DNA of 6,478 nt from an uncultured bacterium. Lineage in GTDB: Bacteria > Cyanobacteriota > Vampirovibrionia > Gastranaerophilales > Gastranaerophilaceae. The stretch is from contig CASECH010000039.1 of assembly GCA_949286405.1 (NCBI GenBank), positions 1 to 6,478 on the forward strand, read 5' to 3'. Position 1 is the first letter of the stretch, and each line of letters starts with the position of its first letter. The notes under the pieces were generated by a model. The model worked only from the letters and a program-made list of their open reading frames with translations, made no database searches and was not told the origin of the DNA. This document shows, in pieces, positions 1 to 5,640 of this stretch. The position numbers were made by a program, and so were the translations under genes.

Positions 1-1205
1 CATACAAATACAATAATTTGTCTTGCGATTTCTGGAGCTACGGTTTTTTCATCTACTTTTATATTCAAAATAGCATTTGGATGTAATATTCTAACAAGTT
101 CACTTTTCATTGACTTGTAAATAATAATCCATCTAGTCATTTTTATACCACCACCGGCAGAACTTGCACAAGATCCGACAAACATTACAAGAAATAACAA
201 AATTTTAGATGTGAAATCCCATTGAGCAAAATCTATACTCGCTGATCCTGTAGAAGTCATTATGCTGATTACTTGATATAGTGAATGGGTAATACTTTCA
301 AAAATATTATATTGACTATTCAAAAATAGTGAAATCGCGATAAATCCTGACATAATCAATACTACAGAAAAGTATGTTCTAAATTCTTCACTTTTAAATA
401 ATATTAAAGGATTTTTTTGATTTATAGCTTTGTACTGCAAGTTAAAACTAGCACCAGCAAAGAACATGAATATTAATATAATCCAAGTAATATAGTATGA
501 GTTATACCCCATTATACTCTGAGAATTAGGAGAAAAGCCTCCTGCTGCCATCGTTGAGAACGAATTACAGATAGCATCAAAACCATTCATTCCAAATAGC
601 ATTAGTAGTACTATTTCAAAAATTGTAATTCCTGCATAAACCTTCCATAAAGCAGATGCGGTATTTCTTATTCTTGGAGTAAATTTATCTTCTGTAGGAC
701 CAGGTGCTTCAGCAAAAAACATTTGACGTCCTGCTACCGCAAACTGAGGCAATATCGCAATAAATAATACGATAATACCTAAACCTCCAAGCCATTGAGT
801 TAAAGATCTCCAAAAGAAAAATGCATGTGGATATTCAAAATTTGTTAATATGGTCGCACCGGTTGTGGTAATTCCTGATACAGCTTCAAATAGTGCATCA
901 ATAAAATTTATTCCATAAAAAGTATATGGGATTGCTGAAATAATTCCGAATATAATCCAAGAAAGTACCACAGTAAAAAGAGCTTCTGCCTTTTTAATAT
1001 CATTTAAATTGTCTAATTCTGCAGCTCCTTTTATCCATTTTTTTAAATAAAGTCCTAATAACATCGAAATTAATCCGGCAAATAAAAAAGGGGTTATGGA
1101 TGTATATTCTTTGTAAAAAAGTGCAACAGCAATAGGAGATAAAATTACAACTCCTATGTACATCATCACCAAACCTACAGCATATGACAAATAATTTAAA
1201 CGCAT
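1..1205 (-). CDS. trkH: TrkH-family potassium uptake channel subunit (C-terminus cut by window edge)
   Basis: This is the membrane-spanning, K+-conducting subunit of a Trk/Ktr-type uptake system, working with the cytoplasmic TrkA encoded just upstream. I translated it from the ATG at 1205: 401 codons are visible with no stop, against about 480 residues for typical TrkH, so roughly the last 80 are off the left edge. The protein is strongly hydrophobic and follows the repeated M1-P-M2 plan. Filter-like P-loops are visible at residues 113-118 (TTTGAT, first repeat), 217-225 (STMAAGGFS, second) and 317-322 (TSTGSA, third). WRSLTQWLGGLG (133-144) and GSCASSAGGGIKMTR (344-358) are family hallmarks after the first and third filters. 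The fourth filter should lie in the missing part. The start is fixed by the one-base gap to the trkA stop and by an AAGG 9 nt upstream. Ktr-type KtrB is the alternative name, but pairing with a two-RCK TrkA favours Trk. Confidence 0.93.
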   Translation of the reverse strand, partial: MRLNYLSYAVGLVMMYIGVVILSPIAVALFYKEYTSITPFLFAGLISMLLGLYLKKWIKGAAELDNLNDIKKAEALFTVVLSWIIFGIISAIPYTFYGINFIDALFEAVSGITTTGATILTNFEYPHAFFFWRSLTQWLGGLGIIVLFIAILPQFAVAGRQMFFAEAPGPTEDKFTPRIRNTASALWKVYAGITIFEIVLLMLFGMNGFDAICNSFSTMAAGGFSPNSQSIMGYNSYYITWIILIFMFFAGASFNLQYKAINQKNPLILFKSEEFRTYFSVVLIMSGFIAISLFLNSQYNIFESITHSLYQVISIMTSTGSASIDFAQWDFTSKILLFLVMFVGSCASSAGGGIKMTRWIIIYKSMKSELVRILHPNAILNIKVDEKTVAPEIARQIIVFV

Positions 1206-1206
1206 A

Positions 1207-2547
1207 CTACTTTACCTTGAAAAATTCCTTAATTATATTTGCAGATTCTGTTTTTGTAAACACAATTAAAATATCATTTGTGTTAATAGTTGTATCTCCT
1301 TTAGGAATAATAACATTATTTTTTCTTTGGATAATACCGATTACAGCGTGAGCAGGCATTTTTAAATCCATAATTCTATTATTATTGAATTCAGAAATTA
1401 CTGCAATCTCAAGGACTTCTCCTTGTCCCTGTTCTACTGTTGCAAGGATATCAACATTATTTTCTGCAAGATCATTTTTTACCTCACTCAACGCTGATGT
1501 TTTTGGAGATATTGCAACATCTATACCAACTTTTTCAAACAAAGGTATATTTATTACCTTTGCTACCCTTGCGATAACTCTTTTTACTCCGAGTTGCTTA
1601 GATAATAAAGAACATAATAAATTACGTTCATCATTGTTGGTAACACTTATCACGACATCACTCGCACCGATTTCTTCTTCATCAAGAAGTTGTAAATTAG
1701 TACCATCTCCATTTATAACAAGAGTATTTTTTAGTTCCTCTGCAAGAAACTGACAACGTTCATAATCAGTTTCAATAATTTTTGTCTTGATTTTCATTGT
1801 TTCAAGACTTTTTGCCAGCATCAAGCCGACATTACCACCACCTATTATTGAAGCATTTTTTACATACTCTTTTTCATGGAAAAATCTTCCTGCAAGTATA
1901 TCAAGAGAATGTGATGTTCCCATAAATATAAGCTTGTCACCGACTAAAAGTTCTGTATCTCCATAAGGAATAAACAATTCACTGTTTCTTGTGACTCCTA
2001 CAATAAGAGTTTCTTTTGGAAATCCGCAGTCTTTAACTTTTTTATTTGCAAGAATTGACTCTTCTTTAATTTTGAATTCAAGAAGTCTTGCTTTTCCATC
2101 TGCAAAATTTTCAACATCAAGAGCGTGTGCTACTGTTACAATTCTAAAAATATCTTGAGTTAATAATTCTTCAGGCCAAATGATGTAATCTATAAAGAAA
2201 TCACAGAAATGTTCCCCGTTTTTATTAAAACTCAATGTCTTTTTATATTCTTCTTTGCTTACAAAACAAATAGTTCTAACTCCACTTACTTTTTTAGCAG
2301 TAAGACAAGCTACAATATTAGCTTCATCAATTCCTGTGCAAGCAATAAAAATATCAGCATTTTGTATATCTGCACTTTTTAGTACGTCAATATTAGATGC
2401 ATTCCCTTGAACAAAACTAATATCAAGCTTATTGCATTCATCAGTCCTGTTTTCTTCTTTATCAATTATTGTGATATCGTGGTCTTCAAAAAACTCTGTT
2501 GCGAGCAAGCAGCCTATTTCTGTCGCACCATAAATTAATATTTTCAT
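1207..2547 (-). CDS. trkA: TrkA, NAD(H)-binding regulatory subunit of Trk potassium uptake
   Basis: TrkA is a peripheral cytoplasmic protein that assembles as a gating ring under TrkH and controls K+ flux in response to nucleotides. With the start at 2547 it has 446 residues, close to the usual length of about 458, and shows the full duplicated layout: RCK_N (about 1-125), RCK_C (about 145-220), RCK_N (about 231-350) and RCK_C (about 365-446). The first Rossmann glycine motif is GATEIG at 7-12, with acidic D29 ending beta 2. The second is GGGNVG at 236-241 with E259. An open frame continues upstream to an ATG at 2646, but those 33 extra residues are not family-like and would cross the divergent gene's start. 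MKILIYGA at 2547 matches the normal TrkA N-terminus, so I chose it. No Shine-Dalgarno precedes this ATG. trkH follows after one base. In the first motif the second glycine is replaced by threonine (GxTxxG), so NAD binding there may be altered. Confidence 0.95.
   Translation of the reverse strand: MKILIYGATEIGCLLATEFFEDHDITIIDKEENRTDECNKLDISFVQGNASNIDVLKSADIQNADIFIACTGIDEANIVACLTAKKVSGVRTICFVSKEEYKKTLSFNKNGEHFCDFFIDYIIWPEELLTQDIFRIVTVAHALDVENFADGKARLLEFKIKEESILANKKVKDCGFPKETLIVGVTRNSELFIPYGDTELLVGDKLIFMGTSHSLDILAGRFFHEKEYVKNASIIGGGNVGLMLAKSLETMKIKTKIIETDYERCQFLAEELKNTLVINGDGTNLQLLDEEEIGASDVVISVTNNDERNLLCSLLSKQLGVKRVIARVAKVINIPLFEKVGIDVAISPKTSALSEVKNDLAENNVDILATVEQGQGEVLEIAVISEFNNNRIMDLKMPAHAVIGIIQRKNNVIIPKGDTTINTNDILIVFTKTESANIIKEFFKVK
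1215..1218 (-). promoter_or_regulatory. Ribosome binding site of trkH inside the trkA 3' end
   Basis: AAGG on the minus strand lies 9 nt before the trkH ATG and overlaps the last trkA codons. It supports the start at 1205 and coupled translation of the two subunits. The match is short. Confidence 0.5.
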
Positions 2548-2556
2548 AACAAACGA

Positions 2557-2585
2557 ATTATATATTAAGTAAATTTTTTTTACAA
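2557..2585 (-). promoter_or_regulatory. Candidate sigma70-type promoter for trkA-trkH
   Basis: On the minus strand, TTGTAA (2585-2580) is followed by exactly 17 bases and then a perfect TATAAT (2562-2557). Only nine bases separate the -10 box from the trkA ATG, so transcription would begin about 0-3 nt before the start codon. The box match and spacing are seen directly; activity is inferred. Confidence 0.6.
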
Positions 2586-2626
2586 GTATATTAAATTTAA
2601 CGCAATTTAAGATATTCAGAATATTT

Positions 2627-2632
2627 AAAGGA
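2627..2632 (+). promoter_or_regulatory. Ribosome binding site of the kinase-like gene, unusually close to the ATG
   Basis: AAAGGA ends only three bases before the ATG at 2636, which is shorter than the usual 5-9. No other in-frame ATG occurs until residue 83, so the start at 2636 is still the best choice. Confidence 0.5.
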
Positions 2633-2635
2633 ATT

Positions 2636-3598
2636 ATGCTTAACAAAGTTCCTAAAATAAATTATGAAAGATGTTACCCTTCAAGATTGAAAAAATTTTT
2701 TAGGGCTGATATAAACTATAAGACTTATAATTCTTTTGTCCCGAATGTAAAAAATCCGATTATTGGGAATATTCCAGCTGATATTATAGACCTGTTTAAA
2801 AAAGATAAGGGAACGAATATAAAATATTTTCAAAACTCATTGTCAAACATAACTAAATATCTTCGAGCTTGCTATAAGAATATGAAAAAAGAAAACATTA
2901 TATTAAGTAGTTTTAAGGATTTAGCTGATGAACTACCTATTTTTGAGATGAGTTCATCTGAAATTGCAACTAAATGTCTAAAAAATGTTTTGCCTCAAGG
3001 TGTGCATGCTGAAATTCGGTATGTAGGTCGTGGGGTTTGGGGAAATGTTTTTAAATTTTCATTAAAAAATAAAAATGGTGAAAAAATTATACGAGATAAG
3101 GCTCTTAAAGTTTATCACAATCCTCAAATCCCAACAAGCAGAGTATCTCATATGCATAATAACTATGCAGAAGCTAATTTCTGGAGCTTCTTGAAGTTTG
3201 TTGCAGGACACAAACTTGATAAAAGTCAGTTTACAAGACATTATATTTCTGACTTAAAAAATGGTTATGCAATGACTGATTATATTGATGAACAGATTTG
3301 TAAGACCACATCAAGATTGTGCTTAAAAAATTTGTTTGGAATCTTATCTAAAGATCCAAATAAACCTATTCAGGGTAAGCTCTATGATGCAGGAGGGTTT
3401 GTAAAAGCACCGGATTTTATTGATGATAAAGTTGTTCGTCGTTATTTTAAAAAATTGTGGTATAGAAATTCTGAAAAGGAACTAAATACAGTAATATTGG
3501 ACTTGGAAAATAAAATTTCCAATCCCAAGACTCCGCACCGTGAGAAAATTAAAAAAGCAATTGAATTATTTAAACAAAAGCAAAACAAAAACAATTAA
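2636..3598 (+). CDS. Uncharacterised 320-aa protein with a kinase-like core
   Basis: I do not recognise a named family. The protein is lysine-rich and soluble-looking, with no signal peptide or membrane helix. Residues 1-120 resemble nothing I know. From about 126 the order of motifs suggests a protein-kinase-like N-lobe: a glycine-rich loop GRGVWGNVFK (131-140), then ALKVY with K158 as the candidate beta-3 lysine, then a helix YAEANFW with E179 as a possible alpha-C glutamate. A hinge-like YAMTDYID (211-218) follows, and LYDAGGF with D251 could stand in for the DFG motif. A clear HRD/HxD catalytic loop is missing: the stretch before D251 reads SKDPNKPIQG, with D240 and N242 in unusual spacing. 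It could therefore be a pseudokinase, an atypical kinase, or a chance resemblance. The gene is divergent from trkA (88 bp gap) and its last 33 bp overlap the 3' end of yggT on the other strand. No terminator was seen after it. Gene reality is well supported by length and RBS; function is not. Confidence 0.8.
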   Translation: MLNKVPKINYERCYPSRLKKFFRADINYKTYNSFVPNVKNPIIGNIPADIIDLFKKDKGTNIKYFQNSLSNITKYLRACYKNMKKENIILSSFKDLADELPIFEMSSSEIATKCLKNVLPQGVHAEIRYVGRGVWGNVFKFSLKNKNGEKIIRDKALKVYHNPQIPTSRVSHMHNNYAEANFWSFLKFVAGHKLDKSQFTRHYISDLKNGYAMTDYIDEQICKTTSRLCLKNLFGILSKDPNKPIQGKLYDAGGFVKAPDFIDDKVVRRYFKKLWYRNSEKELNTVILDLENKISNPKTPHREKIKKAIELFKQKQNKNN

Positions 3599-3835
3599 GT
3601 AATTTAATATTTGTAGTGCAAGTATAGCTATTATCGGAGAAAAATCTAAGCCCCTGTAAGGAGGAATTATTTTACGGAATAAATCCAAATAAGCATCAGT
3701 TACAATTCTAATTGTACTCCAAGGATTGTTTTCCCACCTGATGCTTGGAATCCAACTTAAAAATATTCTTAAAATAATCAAGAAAAAGTATAAGTTAAAT
3801 ATGTTATTTATTCCGTAAATTATTCCATTAATCAT
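3566..3835 (-). CDS. yggT: YggT-family small membrane protein (Ycf19/YlmG-like)
   Basis: This 89-residue integral membrane protein fits the YggT family (Pfam YGGT), which includes cyanobacterial and plastid Ycf19/YlmG. Members have been linked to cell division or nucleoid distribution and to osmotic tolerance, but the biochemical role is not established. Two hydrophobic helices are visible (about 8-28 and 66-88). Family signatures are RIFLSWIP (23-30) at the end of the first helix, then TDAYLDLFRKIIPPYRG (46-62) and DFSPIIA (64-70) leading into the second helix. The length is typical for a one-unit YggT. It starts 11 bp after the mtnP stop, with its GAGG ribosome site sitting directly against that stop, so the two are probably co-transcribed. 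The final 33 bp run antisense to the end of the convergent plus-strand gene. Confidence 0.92.
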   Translation of the reverse strand: MINGIIYGINNIFNLYFFLIILRIFLSWIPSIRWENNPWSTIRIVTDAYLDLFRKIIPPYRGLDFSPIIAILALQILNYLIVFVLLLFK

Positions 3836-3841
3836 TTTTTA

Positions 3842-3845
3842 CCTC
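3842..3845 (-). promoter_or_regulatory. Ribosome binding site of yggT
   Basis: GAGG on the minus strand lies six bases before the yggT ATG, in the 11-bp gap right after the mtnP stop. This fixes the yggT start and supports a two-gene operon. Confidence 0.65.
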
Positions 3846-3846
3846 A

Positions 3847-4650
3847 TTATAATTGAGAATTTTTCTTAGTATTCGCACAATCGCAAATTTTTCTTTCCAT
3901 AGGTATTTTTTCAATCATATTAAATAATAGTGATTTCAAGTTTGCAACATTGTTGTTGAATACTTCTATTACTTCATGGTGAGATACCGGAGGAACATCT
4001 CCTACAAGACCTGCATCATAATCTGTAATTAAAGAAATGTTAAGTGGACACATGTCCATTTCTTTTACTAAATATGCTTCAGGGAATGCAGTCATATTGA
4101 TTACTTCCCAACCTTGGTTTGTAAAGAATTTTGATTCTGCTTTTGTAGAGAATCTAGGTCCGTTAATTACAACAACAGTACCTTGCTCATGTATTGTAAT
4201 TCCTAATTCTTTTCCTGTTTCAATAGCAAGTTTTCTTAATTCTGGGCAATAAGTTTCAGCCGCAGAAGGGTGTGTTACAATTGGTCCTTCAAAGAAAGTT
4301 GTTTTCCTTCCGTCTGTCCAGTCTACAAATTGATCACAAATTACAAAATCTCCCGGTTTTACGTGCTTTTGTAAGCTGCCTGCAGCACAAGGAGAAATAA
4401 CTCTTTCACACCCAATAGATTTCATAGCCCATACGTTCGCTCTGTAATTAATAAGATGAGGAAGTATAGTGTGATTTCTTCCATGACGAGGAATAAATGC
4501 GACTTTATGCTGTCCAATTGTTCCTAAAAATACATTGTCACTTGGCATACCATAAGGTGTTTCTATTCTGATTTCTTCAATATTGTCAAGAAATTTATAA
4601 AATCCAGAGCCCCCAAATACACCAATAGTTGCTAATTTTTTATTTTCCAT
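3847..4650 (-). CDS. mtnP: S-methyl-5'-thioadenosine phosphorylase (MTAP/MtnP family)
   Basis: This cytoplasmic enzyme cleaves 5'-methylthioadenosine with phosphate to adenine and 5-methylthioribose-1-phosphate, the salvage step after polyamine and related synthesis. The 267 residues match the usual size for the trimeric PNP/MTAP family. Visible motifs are GGSGFY (13-18, phosphate-side loop), RHGRNH (55-60), the ISPCAAGSL region (85-93), NGPRFSTKAES (163-173), NMTAFPE (186-192, nucleoside-binding methionine) and TDYDAG (209-214). D210 and D212 correspond to the two aspartates that select 6-amino purines in human MTAP, favouring MTA over inosine-type substrates. The paralogous methylthioinosine phosphorylases are similar, so specificity is likely, not certain. 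C135 and C201 fall at positions of a disulfide known in archaeal MTAP II, and the tail has a CxC (256-258). AGAGGA (4664-4659) lies eight bases before the ATG. yggT follows in the same unit. No other salvage genes are in view. Confidence 0.93.
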   Translation of the reverse strand: MENKKLATIGVFGGSGFYKFLDNIEEIRIETPYGMPSDNVFLGTIGQHKVAFIPRHGRNHTILPHLINYRANVWAMKSIGCERVISPCAAGSLQKHVKPGDFVICDQFVDWTDGRKTTFFEGPIVTHPSAAETYCPELRKLAIETGKELGITIHEQGTVVVINGPRFSTKAESKFFTNQGWEVINMTAFPEAYLVKEMDMCPLNISLITDYDAGLVGDVPPVSHHEVIEVFNNNVANLKSLLFNMIEKIPMERKICDCANTKKNSQL

Positions 4651-4658
4651 AATATATT

Positions 4659-4664
4659 TCCTCT
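4659..4664 (-). promoter_or_regulatory. Ribosome binding site of mtnP
   Basis: AGAGGA on the minus strand lies eight bases before the mtnP ATG and confirms the start at 4650. I could not find a convincing minus-strand promoter with normal spacing upstream of it. Confidence 0.6.
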
Positions 4665-4739
4665 CATTTTTCTGTCTTTTTCTATTTTATCATGAAAATT
4701 TTTCAATGGATAATAATGCAAAATTCAAACAATTTTATA

Positions 4740-4751
4740 ATTGTTAACAAT
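4740..4751. repeat. 12-bp perfect palindrome, possible operator
   Basis: ATTGTTAACAAT is its own reverse complement. It covers the -35 box of the upstream plus-strand promoter candidate, a typical position for a repressor site. In AT-rich DNA a palindrome of this length can also arise by chance. Confidence 0.4.
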
Positions 4752-4772
4752 ACACTATAAACCCTGTAAAAT
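4744..4772 (+). promoter_or_regulatory. Candidate distal promoter P1 of the transglycosylase gene
   Basis: TTAACA (4744-4749) is followed by 17 bases and TAAAAT (4767-4772). Each box matches the sigma70 consensus at five of six positions. Transcription would start near 4779, giving a leader of about 170 nt that includes the tandem repeat and the hairpin. Confidence 0.5.
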
Positions 4773-4789
4773 CACGTGTTACAAAGGTC

Positions 4790-4809
4790 TTGTTTTTTGT
4801 TGTTTTTTG
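4790..4809 (+). repeat. Two tandem copies of a T-rich 10-mer
   Basis: TTGTTTTTTG occurs twice with no spacer, so the two copies are one helical turn apart. It lies between the two promoter candidates. It may be a simple low-complexity tract, a curved-DNA element upstream of P2, or a pause site; no hairpin precedes it. Confidence 0.5.
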
Positions 4810-4817
4810 CTAAGGGG

Positions 4818-4845
4818 TTGAAATTTTAAATTTTTGTACTATCAT
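4818..4845 (+). promoter_or_regulatory. Candidate proximal promoter P2 of the transglycosylase gene
   Basis: TTGAAA (4818-4823), a 16-base spacer and TATCAT (4840-4845) make a plausible sigma70-type promoter starting near 4852. The leader would be about 95 nt. The -10 box lies inside the palindrome at 4837-4849. Confidence 0.5.
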
Positions 4846-4849
4846 AGTA
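4837..4849. repeat. 13-bp perfect inverted repeat over the P2 -10 box, possible operator
   Basis: TACTAT and ATAGTA flank a single central C. The repeat covers the candidate -10 box completely, so a bound dimeric repressor would block P2. No matching regulator gene is in the window. Confidence 0.4.
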
Positions 4850-4867
4850 TTACAAACATTTATTTCC

Positions 4868-4913
4868 GGAAGCAAAAACTTCCTTTATAGAACTATTTAG
4901 GAAGTCGTTTTTG
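4868..4913 (+). promoter_or_regulatory. Leader hairpin with an alternative pairing (possible attenuator)
   Basis: The main stem pairs CAAAAACTTCCT (4873-4884) with AGGAAG (4899-4904) and TTTTTG (4908-4913), leaving a three-base TCG bulge. The inner bases 4887-4889 and 4894-4896 can add three pairs around a GAAC tetraloop. The GGAAG at 4868-4872 can instead pair with CTTCC at 4879-4883, which would break the main stem. The 3' arm ends in five T residues, so the lower part could act as a weak terminator. It matches no riboswitch class that I recognise. The pairings are read directly; a regulatory role is inferred. Confidence 0.4.
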
Positions 4914-4934
4914 GAAATTTTCAATTTACAACAT

Positions 4935-4940
4935 AGAGGA
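4935..4940 (+). promoter_or_regulatory. Ribosome binding site that fixes a TTG start
   Basis: AGAGGA ends seven bases before the TTG at 4948, which is ideal spacing. No ATG lies nearby in frame, and translation from this TTG gives a complete signal peptide. Confidence 0.75.
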
Positions 4941-4947
4941 TTACATT

Positions 4948-5610
4948 TTGAGAAAACTATTACTGTTAACTTTTACACTGGTGTGTATTGTATTCACACA
5001 GGCACAGGCAAACGCAACTGATGTCAATTCTGTAAAAGCAACAATAGTAAAGCACGCTCTTGAGTTGGGTGTTGATCCTGCAATTGCACTAAGTATTGCA
5101 AGAACAGAATCAGGTTTCCGCCATGAAGCTCGTAGCTCACATGGTGCTGTCGGGGTATTTCAATTGATGCCTTCTACCGCCAGAAGAATGGGATTAAACC
5201 CTTATTCTTTGAATGATAATATCAGAGGTGGTATTATGTATTATAAAAAAATGTATAATATGTTTGGCTCTGTTGAATTAGCTCTGGCTGCTTACAATGC
5301 AGGTCCTGGGAATGTAAAAAGATACAATGCTGTTCCTCCATACGGAGAGACAAGACGTTTTGTATCAAAGATTATGACTGATGTAAACAGACAGAAATAC
5401 AATCCTGATCCTGCTGTTGTAAATGCAAGAAAGAAAAATACTCAAGCAGTAGCTGCTTCAAAGGCTGTCCAACATACTGTAGCGAAAGCTCCTTCTGCAG
5501 TTGTTAAGTCGTCAGGGGTAAAGGTTAAAGACGCAAAAGACTTGAATGTAGAGGTTTTGGATGAAAAACAAATAGAGTTAAAACTTGAAACTCAAACTAT
5601 TGCTATATAG
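4948..5610 (+). CDS. Secreted lytic transglycosylase (SLT/goose-lysozyme-like fold, Pfam SLT)
   Basis: This is an exported enzyme that cleaves the MurNAc-GlcNAc bond of peptidoglycan non-hydrolytically, forming 1,6-anhydroMurNAc, in wall remodelling. The 220 residues begin at TTG with a clear Sec signal: MRK, a hydrophobic core (4-17) and AxA sites at 19-21 or 21-23 for signal peptidase I; there is no lipobox. The SLT domain spans about 28-145. It has the catalytic glutamate E54 in RTESGF, GAVGVFQLMP (66-75), a GGIMYYKKM helix (94-102), AAYNAGPGNV (114-123) and YGETRRFVSKI (132-142), all in the canonical family-1 order. From about 150 to 220 is a low-complexity tail rich in Ala, Val and Lys with no LysM or SPOR motif that I can see; it may be a flexible linker or wall contact. 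The gene appears to be a single-gene unit: it has its own candidate promoters, a structured leader and a strong terminator 31 bp downstream. Confidence 0.94.
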   Translation: MRKLLLLTFTLVCIVFTQAQANATDVNSVKATIVKHALELGVDPAIALSIARTESGFRHEARSSHGAVGVFQLMPSTARRMGLNPYSLNDNIRGGIMYYKKMYNMFGSVELALAAYNAGPGNVKRYNAVPPYGETRRFVSKIMTDVNRQKYNPDPAVVNARKKNTQAVAASKAVQHTVAKAPSAVVKSSGVKVKDAKDLNVEVLDEKQIELKLETQTIAI

Positions 5611-5640
5611 AATTAAAAGTGTAATAAGTTAGACAAAGTG

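Larger units (their letters stand above)
4651..4947. other. Divergent intergenic region between mtnP and the lytic transglycosylase gene
   Basis: These 297 bp hold no gene I can support; the longest ATG frame seen is about 22 codons without an RBS. The region contains the mtnP ribosome site on the minus strand. On the plus strand it holds two candidate promoters, two perfect palindromes, a 10-bp tandem repeat, a leader hairpin and the RBS of the next gene, each listed separately. This is far more structure than the other intergenic gaps show. Confidence 0.7.

Noticed and set aside
1385..1753. 122-codon open frame on the plus strand
   Set aside because: It lies entirely antisense to trkA, is Ser/Thr/Phe-rich as reverse-strand shadows often are, and has no recognisable motif.
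2548..2646. N-terminal extension of trkA to an ATG at 2646 (33 extra residues)
   Set aside because: The extension is not TrkA-like, has no RBS, contains the best trkA promoter and crosses the start of the divergent gene. The family N-terminus begins at 2547.
3594..3608. Small ATTAA/TTAAT hairpin after the kinase-like gene as a terminator
   Set aside because: Five A-T pairs without a T run are too weak to be called a terminator.
4037..4252. 71-codon open frame on the plus strand
   Set aside because: It is antisense within mtnP, a well-supported enzyme gene, and resembles no family.
4740..4947. A c-di-AMP (ydaO-type) riboswitch before the lytic transglycosylase, since that class controls wall lytic enzymes and potassium transporters
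   Set aside because: I looked for the conserved core of that class and did not see it; the leader has only the simple hairpins described.
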